From Eimeria necatrix (lineage: Eukaryota > Apicomplexa > Conoidasida > Eucoccidiorida > Eimeriidae), in the NCBI RefSeq assembly GCF_000499385.1, contig NW_013651724.1, positions 62,001 through 126,000 of the forward strand: a DNA stretch of 64,000 nt, written 5' to 3'. Every line of letters begins with the position of its first letter. Positions within the stretch are counted from its first letter, which is position 1. Made by a program: the position numbers and the translations under genes. Of this stretch, positions 58,832 through 64,000 are shown piece by piece. The notes beneath the pieces were generated by a model that saw nothing but the letters and a program-made list of their open reading frames with translations, was not told the DNA's origin and searched no databases.

Positions 58832-60178
58832 GTGGCTCCAGGAGCTCGTATTTCGTCATTCAGCGTTGCGTATATAAGTTCCTGCCTGATCCCATTCGTA
58901 GAAGTGCGTGTGATGCTGCACGTTAATGCAGCCTTCGGTACTGCTACGCGATTTCTGTCTAGTTTCAATCGCATGTACCATGAGGCTTCAGATTACCGGG
59001 GAGTCGAACTACAATTAGAATTGTTGGAGCGGCAGTTGCAGTGGGCGCCTCGGAAGAACGACCGAAAGCCCTTCATGTTTAGCAGATGGGTTCGCTCAGC
59101 CCCGAGTGTGCGTGCCCCTAGCAGAACGTAGCGCATATCTACGAACAAAAGCTCAGCTGCCCTGCCCTGCGGGCAGAAACATCGAAAGTGTAAACAAATA
59201 CAAACCAAAACGAATCAAACGCGTGGCAAAACACAGAGAATAAGGTACATTTAGACGCGAAAGTCTCGATGAGTACCTACCATAGTTGGCAAGACTGCAT
59301 TATTGAACATCTTTTGCCATTCACATGACGTGACCAAGTGGCCTTTATTGGGAAGCCATGATCCTATTTTTCTTCTTGACACACTCTAGTGCAGTTGCGT
59401 GGCGGCCTATCAGCACAGCATTCGGGCCAGTCCGGAGCGGAGAAGCGCACCCAGTCGCGGGGAACAATAATAGCCACAGAATTGCACCACGGAGATGAAA
59501 TGCGGGGAAATACAATTCTAGGGACAAGCTAGCGCTTAAGAGATGATACTCTGCGCAGTGGTGGCGTGCGATCCTGCGCACAAAGCCGGTCAGGAAATCA
59601 GGGGTGGTGTCACCAAGACGGTACAGGCTATATAATATGAGGGAGCTGGTCCCACCTAATACCAAGTAGCCGGACTCACTGGTGAAGCTCCTCTGCTTGC
59701 GTATGCATCATGTAGCTTCAACAGACCACCAGGAGTAGAGCGGCAACAGCTAAGTGTAAGACAGAGCGGCTTCGCAGGTTCTCCGTTCGTTGCAGCTCAT
59801 GATTAAAGGCTGCGCACTGATCGAGTAATGAATCAACTAACGATGTGGTAAACTCGCCAATTGATTTTGGTGACCTCCCAGTGATAAGCAGACGGTATGA
59901 TCTCCACTCATCTACATGGAGTCCTGTGTACACCCGTATGCGATGCAAGGCACAAGTGGCAGCAAAGGTGAGAGCGCAGATCAAAAAGCTAAGTCGGCTG
60001 GCAAGCACGAGTTCGTATGATCGTAGTGGCCTGCAACAAGGGGTTGATCTCATGCAGGTCCACCGAAAGTGAGTAAATGGTCGTGCTTACGGCTGTGTGA
60101 AACGCCGCAGGAAGCAGGCATATCTGTATTTCTCAGATACCGCAACTTTTCCCTAATGCGTCCAGTCAAGTGCCCCAA
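58832..60178. other. Spacer with one ORF ending in a hydrophobic tail
   Basis: Between the two repeat arms. A minus-strand ORF (60053-59718) has an internal hydrophobic stretch near LSFLICALTFAATCAL and ends with SVLHLAVAALLLVVC, compatible with a membrane protein tail or its last exon. No family recognised and no exon chain built. The plus ORF 58832-59131 has no motif. Confidence 0.3.
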
Positions 60179-60259
60179 CTAGCGGCCAAGAACACTGAAG
60201 ATAATGCAAAATCGCCGTTGCCTGACGTCTTGATGAGCGGCTTGATGCAGTTGGAGATG

Positions 60260-61135
60260 AGATACTCCAGGAACTACGTCAGCACCGCGCTGTGGTTCCC
60301 GGCATACTACCTGTACGGCTGCGGATAAAGCGCCCTGAGGGCCAACAAGCCTCAGTTGTGCTTGAAACCCCCCCAACGAAGTCGAGTACCTATCGTATGG
60401 CGCTTAATAAGGCCAGCATTTACAAGCAGGTGATAGCTAGGCCCTCAGCAATTCGGTAAATTGACCCTTCTCACTCTGCCATCTGCGCGCCAATAATCAC
60501 GGTTGAGAAAAACGACGACGGCTTCACCAAGCAGAATCATGAAGCGGAGGGTGACTTACGATCAAATCGTTTCATGTCCTCATGACCTGCCCTGACTTCT
60601 TCTTGTTCCTGTTTAAGCTATTTAAGAGACGTAATGAGAAACAATAGCATTTTACTGAACTCAGTTCTTGGGCAAATTTACATAATTTCCGCATTGCTAA
60701 GAACGACGAGCTGAAGATTGTTTTTCACTCGATCTTGGGTTCACCTTTGTGTAAGGTAATGCTTTTCAGCCTAAAGGGTACAGCGCCACAGCCTTTCAAG
60801 CCAACATCAACACGTTCCCCCAACTCGGCCTAGATTAGAGTGCTAGATGATGTGCTAATGTACGGCTCCTATACGTCCAGGCGCACTGACCCTCTGTGTA
60901 AAGTCCTTAGCATCTTTCCCCAAGCATCAGCGTTACCTCGGCCTTCGCAAGTGGAAGATTACAGGGCTAAAACTAACCTATGTCGGCTATATAATCAGCA
61001 AAAAGGGCGTTGAATCAGTTGCAGATACGACGCAGGTCATCCGTGAATTGCTCGAGGAGTGGAACAACAGGATTCACGTCCGCAGCTTCTTTGGTGTTAT
61101 ACACTTTTACTCCTTGTTCACGGGGCCAGGTTGGC
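60260..61135 (+). pseudogene. Old, heavily decayed Ty3/gypsy RT fragment
   Basis: Scattered frames keep RT landmarks: ITVEKNDDGFTKQ (RT block VDKRDDG), TAFQANINTF-type text near 60790, VLDDVLMYGS near 60845 (the YLDD box as VLDD), and KLTYVGYIISKKGVESVADTT with RSFFGVIHFYSLFTGPG (palm end and connection). Divergence from elements 1 and 2 is far greater than theirs from each other, so this is an older or distinct lineage. No LTR was found beside it. Confidence 0.75.
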
Positions 61136-61214
61136 TTTGCAGGTGCAAAAGTAAGAAGTTTGTGTCCTCATTCAGCGTGTTAACGTCGGTCACCAGCTAG
61201 CTATCTTCTTTTTC

Positions 61215-62340
61215 TGTCTTGTGGCCGCAGCTCCGGTGAGAGTTAGGGTTCACCGTTGGTCTCTGGATGAAGCGTATTGGCGTCTGCTGCTTGTGCTTCT
61301 CTTGTAATTTTCAACCTGCGCATTTAGTCCAAATGTGGCAGCAGTGCGTCCGCAGGAGGAAAAAGTGCCCTCACGGGAGGAAGAACACGACATTCTGCCT
61401 TCTGACGTTGTTGCTGTCCAGAACTAGCTAACGGACTGTCATAAATCAGACTCAGATGTGTCTTTGCACCACAGAAGAATACAGTCATTGAGCCGTACTG
61501 CTAATTGCCAGAATTGTGAAGAAACAATGGAATGACTCCGATAGACATCAATTGCCTTTGCCTTTTCTGCTCAGTGGTTTTCTCCAGTATGGTGGCCTAT
61601 GGATTGCGTTGGTGGAATTACCCCAAATATGAAGAAGTTTCTCAACGGGAAGAGGAATCCTATACTATTTTCAGAGTCGTTGGTGGCCCGAAGCTAGAGA
61701 AATAACGGAGATAATGCTATGCGCAACACTTTAGTGCGCTTCCACCCCAATAGACGCAAGACGTTGAACACTACTAAGCATGCTCAATGCTACGAAAAGA
61801 CAATGAAATAAGTTTCCTTGTCTTTCACTGACGCGAAGGCAGCGGCCAAGCTCATGTGTACTTTTAGGATATGCAGGATTGGGTGACCCTGAGAGGGAAA
61901 TGCAAACGAGTCGAGCCCAAGATACACGCGCCCTACAAACTCAGAAAGTCAGGCATACTACTGTCCAATGGAGAATCTTTGGTTCTGCTGAGCATTTTAT
62001 CCGCAGCCTCGGTCTATGGCTGTCTATTTCTTTTAGTTTGGGCACAGGTTAACATTTGATGGCACCCATTTCTTTTCTCCTGACAGGTGATTTTGCCGCA
62101 GCATTCTCCGGAAAAATTCTTCAGATGAACAGGACAGGCAAAAATGGGATTTCAACCTAAATATTTGCTTCTATTTAAGCTCTGTATACTTCTTTTCCTG
62201 AGCGTCATGCCTGCCTTGACTGCAAGTGTTGGAGAGCATGTCGTACTCATGCGGAGAGTAGACCGAGGCCTGCCGTATCATGAGTCAAACGGAATTGATT
62301 CAGTTCTCATCAGCAATTTGACTATACGCGGTTCGGCATT
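61215..62340 (+). repeat. Right arm of the inverted-repeat family
   Basis: Single, uninterrupted copy of the repeat described at 56741-58650. It holds the SPNVAAVRPQEEKVPSREEE peptide, the 57-aa hydrophobic ORF (61532-61705), a 62-aa ORF at 61871-62059 ending in a hydrophobic stretch, and the start of the ORF at 62144. It begins near the end of the decayed RT fragment. Confidence 0.85.
61532..61705 (+). CDS. 57-aa hydrophobic ORF, right copy (unidentified)
   Basis: Same protein as at 57957-57784 with Y/H, P/T and VG/AV changes, all without breaking the frame. One predicted membrane segment and an acidic, Ser/Glu-rich C-terminus. Expression and splicing unknown. Confidence 0.35.
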   Translation: MTPIDINCLCLFCSVVFSSMVAYGLRWWNYPKYEEVSQREEESYTIFRVVGGPKLEK

Positions 62341-62566
62341 ACATCGACGCAGCAGAAGCCGGTGGCTGGAACCTCCCAGCCACCGGGACTCATCATTGCG
62401 CCTCTGTGGCATTATTGCTGCTGCTCTAGCCGCAGCGTTCATCGTGTTGGTATGTTTTCAGAAGACGGAAGCAGCATCAACGGGATCAGCACTGCCAAGA
62501 AATCTAGATGGCGGAAAGGACACTGAGAAGCTGCCTAGATGCCCTGTAGGCCGATCTTCTTGTTGA
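62144..62566 (+). CDS. Putative secreted or membrane protein ORF (unidentified)
   Basis: 140 codons from a true ATG. The N-terminus KYLLLFKLCILLFLSVMPAL is followed by a small-residue cleavage-like site (TAS), a typical signal peptide. A second hydrophobic segment CGIIAAALAAAFIVLVCF lies near residue 90, so a type I membrane or two-segment protein is possible. It may be the first exon of a longer gene: a following segment 62574-62664 is open (VTEELIVIAGDASG, HISLTLEL) between an acceptor CTGCAG and a donor GTGAGT. The left-arm copy of this ORF has no ATG, is cut by a solo LTR and is truncated by element 2. No family recognised. Confidence 0.4.
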   Translation: MGFQPKYLLLFKLCILLFLSVMPALTASVGEHVVLMRRVDRGLPYHESNGIDSVLISNLTIRGSALHRRSRSRWLEPPSHRDSSLRLCGIIAAALAAAFIVLVCFQKTEAASTGSALPRNLDGGKDTEKLPRCPVGRSSC

Positions 62567-64000
62567 ACATCTGCAGAGTTACCGAGGAACTAATTGTCAT
62601 AGCTGGAGATGCGTCTGGCTCCAGTAAACACAGGGACGTGCACATTTCGCTGACGCTAGAATTGTGAGTGCAAGGGGAGTTCGACTTGCAGAACGCCCTC
62701 TCCAGCGGGCTGGTTTTTGGCGAAACCAGGCCAGATTTGCGGAAACAGATAATATTCCAAGCAAAAAGGCCGGACACAAGGTTGTCACTGGCTTTGCTAA
62801 TCACTGAGCACTTTCTCGGTGGACAGCTTGGATGCAGTCGGAGTTGGGCATGTGGTTTATAGAGTACAGAGACTCAACGCGAATGCCTTTGTGAACGCAG
62901 TGGAAGGCCCAGTAGGGCCACCAACCCCCAGTATTATTGACAGTGCACTGCATTAGGAAGGGAATGTATTCCAGTGAGGTGGCATTTACCAGGCTAGGCT
63001 ATTTTCCAGGCTAGGCGTTAGTCTTTTTCTCGTGTGGCCGAAGAGCTCCTGAGACGTTGGCGCCACATCTGAAGAGAAAACAGCTGCTGACGTTGCATGA
63101 ATGAATCCATGACTTGAAAATCAGGTGAGTTCAGGGCTCGGTTCTGTGGAGCGTAGTGGCATGTCGTTGAGTCCCGTCTCACTGTGTAAGCGCAGAGCTC
63201 CTTCAGGAAGCATGGCGACTTGGCGCTTTCGTGTCCGGTAATAGGCAATACGGACCTTCTGTATAGATCATTTGCCGCTTTTTTTTTCATGGTGGAGCAA
63301 AACCTTGAGCAGAAGCAAGGATTTATTCATACACGTGGGTTTCCCGAAAAGCGCTTGCTATGCTGGGAAAAAGCAAGACTTAGGACGATGGCAAGAATAG
63401 CACTGCCTGGGAAGGGAATGAGCGAGGTGCCAGCACGAGGCAGGTTGATGTGGCAAGCCTTGCTTGCACTTAATTTTGCTGTAGAAAGAGAGCTTTCTCT
63501 GTTGAAGAATCTGTTTTAAGTGGGCTACGCAGGAGCCAAATATGCATGATTTAGGCATGCATTGTTTTCTACGACGAATTGCCTTGGCGATGTATGGGCT
63601 GAATGAGCGCCGACTTGTAGCTCTTTAGGGTGTCGAACTTGATTTGGCATGATCAGAGAGCGCAAAATGTGTTGGGAGCAGGCTGATCGTAATTTAGGGG
63701 AATCCGTACGCAGATTTACCATGTGGTTGTGGACGAGCCAAACAGCACTTCACGACTTTGCCCGTAAGTGCTACGCGCTAATGCAGATGCACGCAAAGAC
63801 AATCATCCTGCTTCGGCTGTGCAAAGGTAAAAAGGATCGCCACAGTACGCAGGAACTGGGTCGTGGAACACAGGAACAGAAATTGACCTGTAAGCATTCA
63901 AGTTCCGGCGGCACCAACAAACATGCGTTAACACTCTCACAGGAGACGCTGCAACACAAAAGACACCAGCTTCACCATATCCGTTGAGTGACAAATAATG
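62567..64000. other. Right end: possible further exons, unresolved
   Basis: Besides 62574-62664, an open stretch 62690-62862 (LSSGLVFGETRPDLRKQI) follows a TTGCAG acceptor, and 63649-63830 (SVRRFTMWLWTSQTALHDF, YALMQMHAKTIILLRLCK) looks protein-like. I could not join them in phase or assign a family. Confidence 0.3.

Noticed and set aside
1..64000. CRISPR arrays, bacterial operons, Shine-Dalgarno sites, rRNA
   Set aside because: The genes are intron-rich and eukaryotic; no regularly spaced direct repeats or rRNA signatures were seen.

Overview
The window is nuclear DNA of a eukaryote with multi-exon genes. I read it as a coccidian apicomplexan of the Eimeria/Cyclospora lineage. The evidence is many short GT-AG introns, a GCA/CAG-type trinucleotide tract, an interstitial AAACCCT (plant/apicomplexan telomere-type) array at 47886, low-complexity Ala, Gln and Asn runs in proteins, and Ty3/gypsy elements with a chromodomain. 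Genus and species cannot be fixed from the sequence alone. All exon models were assembled by eye from splice sites, reading phase and protein-family motifs.

The gene-bearing core holds six genes. A kinesin with an N-terminal motor runs off the left edge (128-4616, minus). A RAD54-type Swi2/Snf2 recombination ATPase lies at 16118-21827 (plus). A 3-hydroxyisobutyryl-CoA hydrolase-like protein that has lost its catalytic acids lies at 25015-30280 (minus). A TTC14-like TPR protein lies at 30459-35978 (plus), head-to-head with the previous gene across about 180 bp. A PMS2-type MutL endonuclease lies at 36763-42552 (minus), and pyrroline-5-carboxylate reductase at 44316-46079 (minus). The complete models keep reading phase through every junction: TTC14-like 1227 aa, PMS2 1342 aa, P5CR 277 aa. 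RAD54 (strand-exchange motor) and PMS2 (mismatch-repair nuclease) are both DNA-repair genes; the others share no obvious pathway.

Two repeat-rich blocks flank the core. The left block (6682-13613) is a decayed chromovirus with a 5' LTR, two solo LTRs nested inside it, a 36-bp-arm foldback in its protease region, and a head-to-head junction with the 3' end of a second copy. The right block (48977-57268) holds a truncated plus-strand element with a nested LTR, then a nearly full-length minus-strand chromovirus (50119-56740, with a 100-N assembly gap) whose two LTRs belong to different subfamilies, then a solo LTR with a perfect 5-bp target duplication.

To the right of that, a separate inverted-repeat family (56741-58650 and 61215-62340) carries small conserved ORFs, including a hydrophobic 57-aa ORF and an ORF with a signal-peptide-like start. 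An older, heavily decayed Ty3/gypsy RT fragment (60260-61135) lies between the arms. Other long stretches (4617-6681, 13881-16117, 21828-25014, 42553-44315, 46080-47550) hold no gene I can support.
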